A stretch of 8,363 bases of DNA from CAVSWN01 sp046728115 (GCA_046728115.1 JBKPDW010000496.1:1-8363); one strand, 5' to 3'. Positions 1 through 7,665 are shown, counted from the first letter of the stretch. Made by a program: numbers and translations. The notes: generated by a model not told the origin, from the sequence alone.

Positions 1-2640
1 CCGAACGCGTCGGTTCACGTCACGTCGCCGGCGCTGATTGGCGGACCTGCTTCCACGCTCACGAATGAAAAAGGTCAGTTCCGGTTTGCGTCCCTGCCAG
101 CCGGCGAGTACACCCTCGAAGTCGAACTGGCGAGCTTCGCACAGTATCAGGAGGACAGCATTTCAATTGAGGTCCAGGGAAGCGCCGAGCGGACGGTGAT
201 TCTGAAAGTGGGCAGCATCGCCGAGTCAATTTCGGTTGAAGCTGGAACGATTGTCGATCAGCAACGAACCGGCTTCGCCAACCGGTTCGGACAGGACGCG
301 CTCAGCGCAATTCCCGTTCGACGCTTCAGCATGTTCGATCTGATTCGAGCCACGCCGGGCGTGTCGCCCACGTCGGCTTCGAGCGGTGCTGATCCCAGCG
401 TGTCCGTGTTCGGTTCGAGCGTGAACGAGAACCTGTACCTGCTGGACGGCACCAACTTCACATGCCCGTGCTCCGGAGGTCCACAGCCACAGCCGGACGT
501 CGACGTGATCCAGGAAGTACACGTTGATTCGCTGGGTGCGTCGGCGGAATTCGGCAATATCCAGGGCGGTGTGTTCAACGTTGTGACCAAACAAGGCGGG
601 AACCTGTTTGCGCCGGATCTCTCGTACTACGGCCAGACGCAGAGCCTGACCAGCCAGCCGGTTGACCTCACCTGCCCGCGTTGTAGTGAGCCGACGACCG
701 AGTATACGCGCGTGCGATATCGAGACTTCACGGCACATCTTGGTGGACCTCTCGTAGCCAATCGTGCCTGGTTCTTCGCTGGTTATCAGTACTTGCGCGA
801 CTCGGATAGCCAGCCGGGCACGGATCCGTTGTTCCCTCGCACCGCCAAGTACGACAAAGCGTTCGGCAAAGTGACATGGCAGATCAATCAGCGTATGCGG
901 TGGATGAGCAGTTTCCACGACGAGTTCTGGACCGTCCCCCAGCGGCCCACCCTCGCGCAGCCATTTCCAGTGACTCTCGTTCCGAGCGGAACGCGCCCCA
1001 CAGGAACGTTCGGCCAGCTGACCGACACGCTGACGAACAACACGCTGCTGGACGTGCGCGTCTCCCGCTTTGCCGCACCCACTACCAACGATCCCGCGAC
1101 CGGAGACCGCACGACTCCCAACCACGTGGACTTGGCAACCGGAATTCAAAGCGGCGGCCCGCAGGGATTCGGTGCCGGCAGATTGGAACGGACGACGGTG
1201 GCCGCGAGTCTCAGCGAATTTCGACCGTTTCTCGGCGCCGATCACGAGATGAAGGTCGGCGCCCAGGTCGAAAACGGACGGAACGCCGGGTGGACGGCCT
1301 TTCCAGGCGGCGTCGTGAGCTATACGGATAATGCAGGTCAGCCGGTTCAGGCAACGTTCCGCCAACCGGCAACCAGCGGCGGCGAGTTCATCACGACGGG
1401 ACTGTACGCGATGGACACCGTCCGATTTGCCGGTCGGTTCACTGCAAGTCTTGGGCTGCGTTTCGATCACGATCGCGCGATTAGCCCTGATCTGCCCGCG
1501 CATGACGCGCAGGGGAACGAAACCGGAGTGACGATCCGTGGTCTCGGAACGCTGTATACCTGGAATGTCCTCTCGCCGCGGCTCGGCCTCTCGGCGAGGC
1601 TCACCGCCGATGGGAGGACGATGCTCCGAACGACCTTTGGTCGCTTTCATCAGGGGATCCTCACCGGTGAGCCTTCGGCCGTGCATCCCGGATTGACGCC
1701 GGCAACAACGGCCGCCTTCGATCAAGCGACGGGGCAATACTCGCGCATCATCTCGGTGGTGGATCCAAAGGTCAACCTCCAGCTCGATCCACACACGAAG
1801 TCTCCCCAAACCGACCAGTTTGGCATTGGGGTGGAACGCGAACTTGCCAGGCGCCTCTCAATCGCCGCCTCGTACGTGCACAAGGACGGCAGCGACTACA
1901 TCGGCTGGACGGACACGGGCGGCATTTACCAGGCGAGCACACGAACGCTGCAGAACGGCCAGGTTGCACCGGTGCGCGTGCTCACGAACGGCACCGCAGC
2001 ACGCCGCTTTTTGCTGACGAACCCTTCAGACTATTTCCTTCGTTACAACGGAATGGTCCTGACCGTTGATAAGCGTTGGTCGGATAGCTGGCAAGCGCTC
2101 GCGTCCTACACGCTTTCAAAGACGGAAGGTCTCCAGCCGTCCAGCGGCTCGTCACCCGGTCAAGGGCAGTTCAGCTCCACGTTCGGCGGCAACCCGTTCG
2201 GCCGCGATCCGAACACGCTCACGAACGCAACCGGGAGGCTGTCTGACGATCGGACCCATGTGTTTCGTGTGATGGGCTCGCTGCCGATTCCCAGGACAGG
2301 AATTGTTTTTGCGAGCAATTTCCAATACCTGACGGGACTCCCTTGGGCGGCGACGGCGCAGGTTTCACTACCCCAGGGCCTCACACGACTCCTTCTGGAG
2401 ACCCCGGGAACCCGTCGCTTGTCTTCACAGACGCTCATGGACGTTCGGCTGTCCAGAACAATCGAGCTCGCGCGCAAGACTCGAATCGAAGTGCTCGTCG
2501 ATGTCTTCAATGCGTTCAACAGCACTGCCGAAGAACGGCTTGCCGATGACAATCTCTTCAGCCAGAATTTTGGTCGTCCCAGCGTCTTCGTCGATCCCCG
2601 ACGGGCGATGCTCGGCGTCCGATGGTCATTCTCGCAGTAG
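1..2640 (+). CDS. TonB-dependent receptor, Oar-like, with carboxypeptidase-regulatory-like N-terminal domain (5' end missing)
   Basis: Probable outer-membrane receptor that imports or binds a large substrate using TonB energy; the substrate is unknown. The frame is open from base 1 to the stop at 2638-2640 (879 visible residues). The GTG at 196 is not the real start, because the codons before it encode a typical carboxypeptidase-regulatory-like domain (GQFRF, then LPAGEYTLEVE, about codons 25-42). A plug-like region follows at about codons 86-201, with LLDGTN and the GNIQGGVFNVVTKQGG signature, then a long beta-barrel with aromatic strands such as AWFFAGYQYL. The protein ends GVRWSFSQ, so the last aromatic is third from the end rather than terminal. 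Only four cysteines are visible, as CPC (463-471) and CPRC (673-684). The signal peptide and any TonB box lie outside the window. A lipoprotein gene follows after 51 nt. Family assignment is firm; the function of the cargo is not known. Confidence 0.93.
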   Translation, partial: PNASVHVTSPALIGGPASTLTNEKGQFRFASLPAGEYTLEVELASFAQYQEDSISIEVQGSAERTVILKVGSIAESISVEAGTIVDQQRTGFANRFGQDALSAIPVRRFSMFDLIRATPGVSPTSASSGADPSVSVFGSSVNENLYLLDGTNFTCPCSGGPQPQPDVDVIQEVHVDSLGASAEFGNIQGGVFNVVTKQGGNLFAPDLSYYGQTQSLTSQPVDLTCPRCSEPTTEYTRVRYRDFTAHLGGPLVANRAWFFAGYQYLRDSDSQPGTDPLFPRTAKYDKAFGKVTWQINQRMRWMSSFHDEFWTVPQRPTLAQPFPVTLVPSGTRPTGTFGQLTDTLTNNTLLDVRVSRFAAPTTNDPATGDRTTPNHVDLATGIQSGGPQGFGAGRLERTTVAASLSEFRPFLGADHEMKVGAQVENGRNAGWTAFPGGVVSYTDNAGQPVQATFRQPATSGGEFITTGLYAMDTVRFAGRFTASLGLRFDHDRAISPDLPAHDAQGNETGVTIRGLGTLYTWNVLSPRLGLSARLTADGRTMLRTTFGRFHQGILTGEPSAVHPGLTPATTAAFDQATGQYSRIISVVDPKVNLQLDPHTKSPQTDQFGIGVERELARRLSIAASYVHKDGSDYIGWTDTGGIYQASTRTLQNGQVAPVRVLTNGTAARRFLLTNPSDYFLRYNGMVLTVDKRWSDSWQALASYTLSKTEGLQPSSGSSPGQGQFSSTFGGNPFGRDPNTLTNATGRLSDDRTHVFRVMGSLPIPRTGIVFASNFQYLTGLPWAATAQVSLPQGLTRLLLETPGTRRLSSQTLMDVRLSRTIELARKTRIEVLVDVFNAFNSTAEERLADDNLFSQNFGRPSVFVDPRRAMLGVRWSFSQ

Positions 2641-2650
2641 CGAGGAAGCA

Positions 2651-2667
2651 CGCAATCCGGAATTGCG
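2651..2667. repeat. Perfect inverted repeat between the receptor and lipoprotein genes
   Basis: CGCAAT-ccgga-ATTGCG: 6-bp arms with a 5-nt loop, starting 10 nt after the receptor stop codon and ending 11 nt before the ribosome binding site of the next gene. No T-tract follows, so it does not look like an intrinsic terminator. It could be an intercistronic mRNA hairpin or chance; the structure itself is directly visible. Confidence 0.45.
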
Positions 2668-2678
2668 ATTCAACAGCC

Positions 2679-2686
2679 AGAAGGAG
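2679..2686 (+). promoter_or_regulatory. Strong ribosome binding site for the lipoprotein gene
   Basis: AGAAGGAG ends 5 nt before the ATG at 2692. It is a near-consensus Shine-Dalgarno sequence and fixes that start, which also gives a complete lipoprotein signal peptide. Confidence 0.8.
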
Positions 2687-2691
2687 CAGTC

Positions 2692-3531
2692 ATGCAGACA
2701 GACCGCGGGCGCCTCACAGCAGTACGCAGAATTCTTCCGATGGCCGTGCTGTGTGCCTCCACAGTAGGGTGTTCGGGACGTGCAGCACGCAGCGTCGATC
2801 GGTTCTATGGCATCGTCAACAGCCCCGCCGCCGACGGCAAGCTCGTGTCGATCGAGGTCCGCGATCAGAATGACGTCACGATTACGCCGATCGGGGCGAT
2901 CGGCACGTTTGGCTGCACGTCGGTTGCGCTCTCCAGCCAGGGGACCTTGTACAGCGTCTGCGGCCCGAGTGACTTCGTTGATTCACAACATAAATACGGC
3001 TGCATGACGCCGGGACCGCAGCAGCTGGCCACAATCGATCCGAAAACGGGGCACGCGACGATGTTTGGCGCACCCGTGGAAAAGTTGAATGTGATGGCTC
3101 TTGAATTCGCGCCGGACGGAACGTTGTACGCGGTCGGTGACGCAAATCCCGCTTCGCCCACGTTCAATACGCTCTACACCGTTGACCAGAAGACCGGTGC
3201 GTTCACTGCCGTCGGCTCTACGAGCGTTCCGGCCCCCAATTTCTTCATGGACCTGGCGTTCGACGCTCGCGGCACGATGTACGGCGCCAGCATGTTCGGG
3301 TTGTTTACGATCGATCGCAAGACAGGAACGGCCACGAAGGTCGTGGACTTCGTCGGCGGCGACGTCATCATGGGTCTTGGCTACAACGCGAAGCAGGACA
3401 AGTTATATGCGACCGACTGGAGGACGCCGAGGTCGGCCCTCTATGTGGTCGACACAAAAAGTGGATTTCTGACGCCGATGGCCAACATCGGGTACCCCCT
3501 GGCGCACGGCCTTGTGGCGTTGATGCCCTGA
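2692..3531 (+). CDS. Predicted lipoprotein with beta-propeller-like repeats
   Basis: A 279-residue exported protein of unknown function. The N-terminus has basic residues (R5, R7, R12, R13), a hydrophobic stretch (about 14-26) and a lipobox-like TVGC with C27 as the probable lipidated residue, so it should be anchored to a membrane facing the periplasm or outside. The mature part carries four clear copies of an L-x-x-[IV]-D-x-K-[TS]-G motif at about 112, 161, 204 and 250, each followed by a strand and preceded by a [TK]-[LM]-Y element. A more divergent copy lies near 51-65. This spacing (43-49 residues) is typical of beta-propeller blades, as in DUF4394, YncE or NHL-like proteins; I cannot pick the family. 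Three extra cysteines (75, 90, 104) cluster in the first half. The start is set by a strong ribosome binding site. It lies 51 nt after a TonB receptor gene and 51 nt before a kinase gene, suggesting cotranscription and possibly a receptor-associated role (inference). Confidence 0.85.
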   Translation: MQTDRGRLTAVRRILPMAVLCASTVGCSGRAARSVDRFYGIVNSPAADGKLVSIEVRDQNDVTITPIGAIGTFGCTSVALSSQGTLYSVCGPSDFVDSQHKYGCMTPGPQQLATIDPKTGHATMFGAPVEKLNVMALEFAPDGTLYAVGDANPASPTFNTLYTVDQKTGAFTAVGSTSVPAPNFFMDLAFDARGTMYGASMFGLFTIDRKTGTATKVVDFVGGDVIMGLGYNAKQDKLYATDWRTPRSALYVVDTKSGFLTPMANIGYPLAHGLVALMP

Positions 3532-3534
3532 AAC

Positions 3535-3552
3535 GGCAGCTCGCGCGCTGCC
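3535..3552. repeat. Perfect GC-rich inverted repeat after the lipoprotein gene
   Basis: GGCAGC-tcgcgc-GCTGCC: 6-bp arms with a 6-nt loop, starting 3 nt after the lipoprotein stop codon. It could form a stable RNA hairpin, but no T-tract follows, so intrinsic termination is unlikely. It abuts a second inverted repeat at 3553-3565. Confidence 0.45.
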
Positions 3553-3565
3553 TGGTACGGTACCA
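3553..3565. repeat. Near-perfect palindrome upstream of the kinase gene (possible operator)
   Basis: TGGTAC-g-GTACCA: 6-bp arms around one central base, ending 17 nt before the kinase start codon. The position and dyad symmetry would suit a dimeric DNA-binding protein, but no regulator is known for it and a 13-bp palindrome can arise by chance. Confidence 0.4.
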
Positions 3566-3582
3566 TCCTGTCGCGGCGTCCG

Positions 3583-6500
3583 ATGAATCCACAACACTGG
3601 TTGGACGTCGAACGGTTGTTTCACGAAGCGCTGGCGCTGCCTCCGCAACGCCGGGCCGCGTTTCTCGACGATTCGTGCGCCGGAAACGAGGCGCTCAAGC
3701 GCGACGTCCAGTCGCTGCTCGATGAATCCTCCGCCGACGACTTTCTCGAGCAGCCCGCGCTCGATCCCGGCGCGACTCGCCTTCAACCACCTACCCACCC
3801 GTCGCTCGTTGGACGGCGGCTCAGCGAATACGAAATCACCGCACGCATCGGCGCCGGCGGCATGGGTGAAGTGTACCGAGCGCGCGATGTCAAGCTCGGT
3901 CGAGACGTCGCCGTCAAAGTGCTTCCGGCGCCGATGGCGTCCGACGCCGCCCGGATCGCTCGCTTCAAACGCGAGGCGCAGATCCTTGCGACGCTAAACC
4001 ATCCCCACATCGCCGCCATCTACGCGCTCGAAGAAAGCGAAGACGTCGTCGCGCTGGTCCTCGAACTCGTCAACGGAGCAACGCTCGCCGATCGCATTCA
4101 TCAAGGGCCGCTGCCGCTGAACGGCGCGCTGACGATCGCGCGCCAGACAGCCGAAGCACTCGAGGCGGCGCACACCAAGGGCATCATTCATCGGGATCTG
4201 AAGCCTGCCAACATCAAAGCGCCTACCGGCGGCACCGTCAAGGTGTTGGATTTCGGATTGGCAAAAGCTATCGGCGAGGACACGACCCGCGATCTCTCGC
4301 AACTGGCGACGCTCCACGCGACTCAAGAAGGGATGATTATCGGGACGGCCACCTATATGAGCCCGGAGCAGGCCCGCGGTCTCCCAGTGGACACGCGTAC
4401 CGATATCTGGGCGTTCGGTTGCGTGCTGTACGAAATGCTCACCGGGCGCAAGGCGTTCCAGGGCAACACGGTGACCGACTGCCTTGCTGCCATCGTCGGC
4501 CAGGATCCCGACTGGACCGCCCTGCCGCCGTCTGCTCCGCCGACGGTCGTCGCGTTGATCAAACGGTGCCTCGAGAAAGATGCTCAGCGCCGGCTCGCCG
4601 ACATCGGCGAGGCGCGTCGTGAGCTCGAAGATGTGCTCGCAACCGTCACGGCGCGCGTCATTCCAAGGCCGGTTGAGCGATCGACAAAACGACATGTTTC
4701 CATGCTGACGTACGCCGCATCGATCGCGGGCCTCATTGTCGCTGGGATTTTCGGCGTTCGTGCCGTCCGTCAGCTGATACTGAAGCCTGAACGCGTTGAC
4801 ATCGAACTGGCCCACGACGAATTCATCCCTTCGACGCACTCGTCGGAGCTCGCGCTCTCCAGCGATGGGACGCTCATCGCCTATGCAGCGTCGAAGCGCA
4901 TGGCCAGCATGCCGAAGATGGATTCCAGATCCGACCGCGCCGCGGACTCGGGTCAGACCGACGACACGAGTGGCGCGATGCCCTCGATGACCATGACCGA
5001 GCAAATCTACGTTCGATCGACAGGCCCGGGCACCGCCAGGCCTCTTGGTGGTGCGCTGGGCAGCGCGCCGTTTTTCTCGCCCGACGGGAAGTGGCTTGGC
5101 TTCTGGCACGCTCCAACGGGAACGCTTCGCAAGGTCGCGTTGAGCGGCGGTGCGCCAACCAAGATCACCGACGCGGTGAGCGGCATCGCAGGCGCTGCCT
5201 GGGGACCGGACGACACAATCGTGTTCGCGTGGTTTGACCTCTTTCGCGTCCCTGCGTCCGGCGGATCGCCAACGCTGCTGTTGAAAGTCGACGAGGATCG
5301 CGGCGAGCGCTTCTTCCGGCATCCGTCCTTCCTTCCTTCGGGCAAAGCGATTCTGTACACGGTTGGGATGGCGGACACCTACTCGTACAACGACGCTGAA
5401 ATCGGCGTGCTGTCGCTCGACACTGGAAAAAAGAAGGTCCTCGTTCAGGGCGGCACGAGCCCGCGGTACTCGCCATCAGGTCATCTGATCTATGCGCGAG
5501 CGGGAACTCTCCTGGCCGTGCCATTTGATCCGGACAAGCTCGAAGTCACCGGGCAACCATTTCCCGTCGCCAACGGCCTCTTCATGAGCGCAAACACCGG
5601 AATGGCTGCGTTTTCAATCTCATCTGCGGGCCATCTCGTGTACGCCGCCGGCCCGGAAGAACGCGGAACACGCGTTCCCGTGTGGGTCGATAAGGAGGGG
5701 CACAAGTCGACGTTGCCGCTCCCCCCGCGCTCGTACCTTCATCCAAGGCTTTCACCTGACGGCCGCCGGCTGGCCATCGAAGTCGAGGGGGCATCGCACG
5801 ATATCTTCACGTACGACTTCGCACGCGGCGGCGAGCCAACGAAGATGAGTTTCGACGGGGCCAGCCACTGGCCGTCGTGGACGCCCGATGGGCGACGACT
5901 GACGTTCCGCTCGTGGAAAACCGGAACCATGACGATGTGGTGGATGCCGGCGGATCGAAGCCGCCCACCAGAGCTCCTGACAAACATCGGCAGCATGCAG
6001 AGCCCGGAGTCCTGGTCTCCGGACGGCAAGACACTCGCATTCACGCAGATGGACGATCCGCAACGCGGCTCCGACATCTACACGCTTGCGCTTGATGGGG
6101 ACCGAAAGCCGCATGCGTTGGTCCGAACGAAATTCTCAGAGGGGTCTCCGAAGTTTTCGCCGAACGGCGCATGGCTGGCGTACTCAACGAATGAGTCCGG
6201 GCAGCCGGAGGTGTGGGCGATGGCCTATCCCGCCGGTGAGCAGGTTCACATCTCAACAAACGGCGGCACCGATCCGCTCTGGCGCCGCGACGGACGCCAA
6301 CTGTATTACCGCCTCGGCGATCAGATGATGGTGGTTGACATCAGCTACAGCCCGACGTTGACGGCCTCAAAACCACGAGTGTTATGGAACGGCCACTATC
6401 TTGCCGGCGCAGGTTCGTCGTGCGGCATGGCCGGTCCGACGTCTGCCAATTACGATGTCACGCCGGATGGCGAGCGCTTCCTGATGATTGAGGACGCTTC

Positions 6501-6657
6501 ACCTAATGCTGAATGCGAGCGCCTGCGCTTCGTGTCCAATTGGTCGCTGGAACTCAAAAACCCTGGCGCAATTCAGCTGCAAGCATCGAGCGCCGGGCAG
6601 ATCCCGTTGTTGTACGACCTCAGCCATCTCTTGCCGGTGAACAAGAACCGACACTGA
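3583..6657 (+). CDS. Transmembrane serine/threonine protein kinase with extracytoplasmic PD40/TolB-like propeller
   Basis: A 1024-residue Hanks-type kinase expected to phosphorylate Ser/Thr on cytoplasmic targets in response to an external signal. A short helical N-terminal region (1-60) typical of acidobacterial kinases precedes the catalytic domain (about 84-350). All core residues are present: glycine loop G90/G92/G95, VAVK lysine K112, helix-C E131, HRDLKPAN (D205, K207, N210), DFG D223, SPE E262, D274 and R337. It is an RD kinase, with many Thr/Ser in the activation loop (234-257). One membrane segment at about 374-392 follows. The rest is a propeller with PD40-type motifs such as FSPDGKWLGF (498-507), LSPDGRRLAI (723-732), WTPDGRRLTF (766-775), WSPDGKTLAF (811-820) and FSPNGAWLAY (858-867). 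The first blade holds a Met/Asp-rich insert (440-471). The only two predicted external cysteines are C947 and C978. The ATG at 3583 lacks a clear ribosome binding site, but the N-terminus fits the family. The ligand and substrates are unknown. Confidence 0.95.
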   Translation: MNPQHWLDVERLFHEALALPPQRRAAFLDDSCAGNEALKRDVQSLLDESSADDFLEQPALDPGATRLQPPTHPSLVGRRLSEYEITARIGAGGMGEVYRARDVKLGRDVAVKVLPAPMASDAARIARFKREAQILATLNHPHIAAIYALEESEDVVALVLELVNGATLADRIHQGPLPLNGALTIARQTAEALEAAHTKGIIHRDLKPANIKAPTGGTVKVLDFGLAKAIGEDTTRDLSQLATLHATQEGMIIGTATYMSPEQARGLPVDTRTDIWAFGCVLYEMLTGRKAFQGNTVTDCLAAIVGQDPDWTALPPSAPPTVVALIKRCLEKDAQRRLADIGEARRELEDVLATVTARVIPRPVERSTKRHVSMLTYAASIAGLIVAGIFGVRAVRQLILKPERVDIELAHDEFIPSTHSSELALSSDGTLIAYAASKRMASMPKMDSRSDRAADSGQTDDTSGAMPSMTMTEQIYVRSTGPGTARPLGGALGSAPFFSPDGKWLGFWHAPTGTLRKVALSGGAPTKITDAVSGIAGAAWGPDDTIVFAWFDLFRVPASGGSPTLLLKVDEDRGERFFRHPSFLPSGKAILYTVGMADTYSYNDAEIGVLSLDTGKKKVLVQGGTSPRYSPSGHLIYARAGTLLAVPFDPDKLEVTGQPFPVANGLFMSANTGMAAFSISSAGHLVYAAGPEERGTRVPVWVDKEGHKSTLPLPPRSYLHPRLSPDGRRLAIEVEGASHDIFTYDFARGGEPTKMSFDGASHWPSWTPDGRRLTFRSWKTGTMTMWWMPADRSRPPELLTNIGSMQSPESWSPDGKTLAFTQMDDPQRGSDIYTLALDGDRKPHALVRTKFSEGSPKFSPNGAWLAYSTNESGQPEVWAMAYPAGEQVHISTNGGTDPLWRRDGRQLYYRLGDQMMVVDISYSPTLTASKPRVLWNGHYLAGAGSSCGMAGPTSANYDVTPDGERFLMIEDASPNAECERLRFVSNWSLELKNPGAIQLQASSAGQIPLLYDLSHLLPVNKNRH

Positions 6658-6672
6658 CGGCCCAGAATCGGT

Positions 6673-6683
6673 TGCAAATTGCA
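6673..6683. repeat. Short palindrome after the kinase gene
   Basis: TGCAA-a-TTGCA: 5-bp arms around one base, 15 nt after the kinase stop and about 60 nt upstream of the TATAAT box. It might be an operator for the AraC-family gene, but it is short enough to be chance. Confidence 0.25.
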
Positions 6684-6717
6684 GACTACTTCACAGCCGC
6701 ATAATCCCAGCGTTCTC

Positions 6718-6750
6718 GTGACACACACCGCGCGCTCGCGCCTCTATAAT
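6718..6750 (+). promoter_or_regulatory. Possible sigma-70-like promoter for the AraC-family gene
   Basis: An exact TATAAT lies at 6745-6750, in otherwise GC-rich sequence. The best -35-like hexamer is GTGACA at 6718-6723 (5 of 6 matches to TTGACA), but the 21-nt spacing is longer than the usual 16-18. Transcription would begin near 6757, which is downstream of the earliest in-frame TTG (6679) and supports the ATG at 6820 as the start of the regulator. A purine-rich GAGGAGG at 6764-6770 has no suitably spaced in-frame start behind it. Confidence 0.4.
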
Positions 6751-6819
6751 GTTGAACTTTGCCGAGGAGGCGTTGACGAAGGCTCGAGCCGCTCGATCGC
6801 AGACGACCTGAACGAGCGG

Positions 6820-7653
6820 ATGTTAGCTGACGGCGTGGTCGATGCTGGCATCAGATATACCGAAGTCCCGGTCCATGCGTTGCTCGCCCCGTACGTTCAA
6901 TTAATCTGGACGCTTGAAGTTGACGTCCCTACATCCTTTGGCGCGGCCGAACGCATTTTTCCAGACGGCATCGTTGAGGCGATCTTCCATTACCGCACGC
7001 CGTTCGACATGCGGCACCGCTCGGCCCCCTTTTCTCGCCAACCGACGAGTCTCGTCGTTTCTCAAACACGCAGTTTCCTGGAAATTGAGCCGGCTGGCAC
7101 CAGCGGATTCGTGTCGGTGCGCTTCCATCCTTGGGGCGCGTGTCACTTCTTTGAGCATCCGACCAGTGCATTCGCCGACCAGATGGTGCCGGCGATTGAC
7201 GTTTGGGGCGACGACGCGACCATCGTCGAAGAACGGATCGCGACGGCCAAATCCGCTCGCGAGCGCCCAAAGGTCATCCAACAGTTTTTGATGCGGCGGC
7301 TGCGCCGACATCGGAAAGACTCGATCGAAATCCTGGTCCGTCGGTGTCGTGCGAATCATGGCCGGGATCGCGTCGCGCACCTGTGTCGCGACATCGGCGT
7401 GTCCGAACGAATGCTCGAACGGACGTTTCTCAACGGGTCGGGTTACTCGCCGAAGCATTTTCTGCGGCTGTCGCGGTTTCTTCACACCTGTCATCTTCTT
7501 CGGCACAACGCGCGGCCTCATCTGACCCACGTCGCGCATCCGGCCGGTTATTACGACCAGGCCCACTGCATCGCTGATTTCACCGCATTCGCCGGCATGA
7601 CGCCTCGAGCGTTCGTTTCCGCAGACAAAGCGGCATTCCTCGACATCGGTTAA
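6820..7653 (+). CDS. AraC-family transcriptional regulator with DUF6597-like N-terminal domain
   Basis: A DNA-binding regulator of 277 residues from the ATG at 6820. The frame is open back to a TTG at 6679, but those 47 extra residues look unstructured and an upstream TATAAT would exclude them, so I prefer 6820; no strong ribosome binding site precedes it. The N-terminal half matches the DUF6597 style seen before AraC helix-turn-helix domains: LLAPYVQLIWTLEV, ERIFPDGIVEAIFHY and FVSVRFHPWGA, with an unknown ligand role. The C-terminal AraC domain has two helix-turn-helix units: VAHLCRDIGVSERMLERTF, followed by GYSPKHFLRLSRFL, and then AGYYDQAHCIADFTAFAGMTPRAFV. A cysteine stands after QAH, where a bulky hydrophobic residue is usual. 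A likely terminator overlaps the stop codon. Targets are unknown; the adjacent secreted-protein gene and the upstream kinase gene are candidates by proximity only. Confidence 0.88.
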   Translation: MLADGVVDAGIRYTEVPVHALLAPYVQLIWTLEVDVPTSFGAAERIFPDGIVEAIFHYRTPFDMRHRSAPFSRQPTSLVVSQTRSFLEIEPAGTSGFVSVRFHPWGACHFFEHPTSAFADQMVPAIDVWGDDATIVEERIATAKSARERPKVIQQFLMRRLRRHRKDSIEILVRRCRANHGRDRVAHLCRDIGVSERMLERTFLNGSGYSPKHFLRLSRFLHTCHLLRHNARPHLTHVAHPAGYYDQAHCIADFTAFAGMTPRAFVSADKAAFLDIG

Positions 7654-7665
7654 TGTCGGATTTTT
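7641..7665 (+). terminator. Probable intrinsic terminator overlapping the AraC-family stop codon
   Basis: CGACAT (7641-7646) pairs perfectly with ATGTCG (7653-7658) around a 6-nt loop, with a possible extra T-G pair outside. Five T's follow at 7661-7665, two bases after the stem. The TAA stop (7651-7653) spans the loop and the first base of the right arm. The stem is modest in length and GC content, so termination may be partial. Confidence 0.5.

Noticed and set aside
196..198. GTG as the start of the receptor gene
   Set aside because: The 65 codons before it are open and encode a carboxypeptidase-regulatory-like domain, so the gene continues upstream of the window.
226..1809. Long minus-strand open frame of 527 codons opposite the receptor gene
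   Set aside because: It lies wholly antisense to a well-supported gene. Its composition is Arg/Ala/Gly-rich with no recognisable domain, as expected from codon bias in GC-rich DNA.
3994..5322. Minus-strand open frame of 442 codons opposite the kinase gene
   Set aside because: It overlaps the catalytic core and membrane segment of an intact kinase on the other strand and has no recognisable motif. It is a shadow frame.
6773..6811. TTG-initiated 12-codon leader peptide behind GAGGAGG
   Set aside because: The gap between the purine run and the TTG is only 2 nt, too short for normal initiation, and the peptide shows no attenuation-like codon run.
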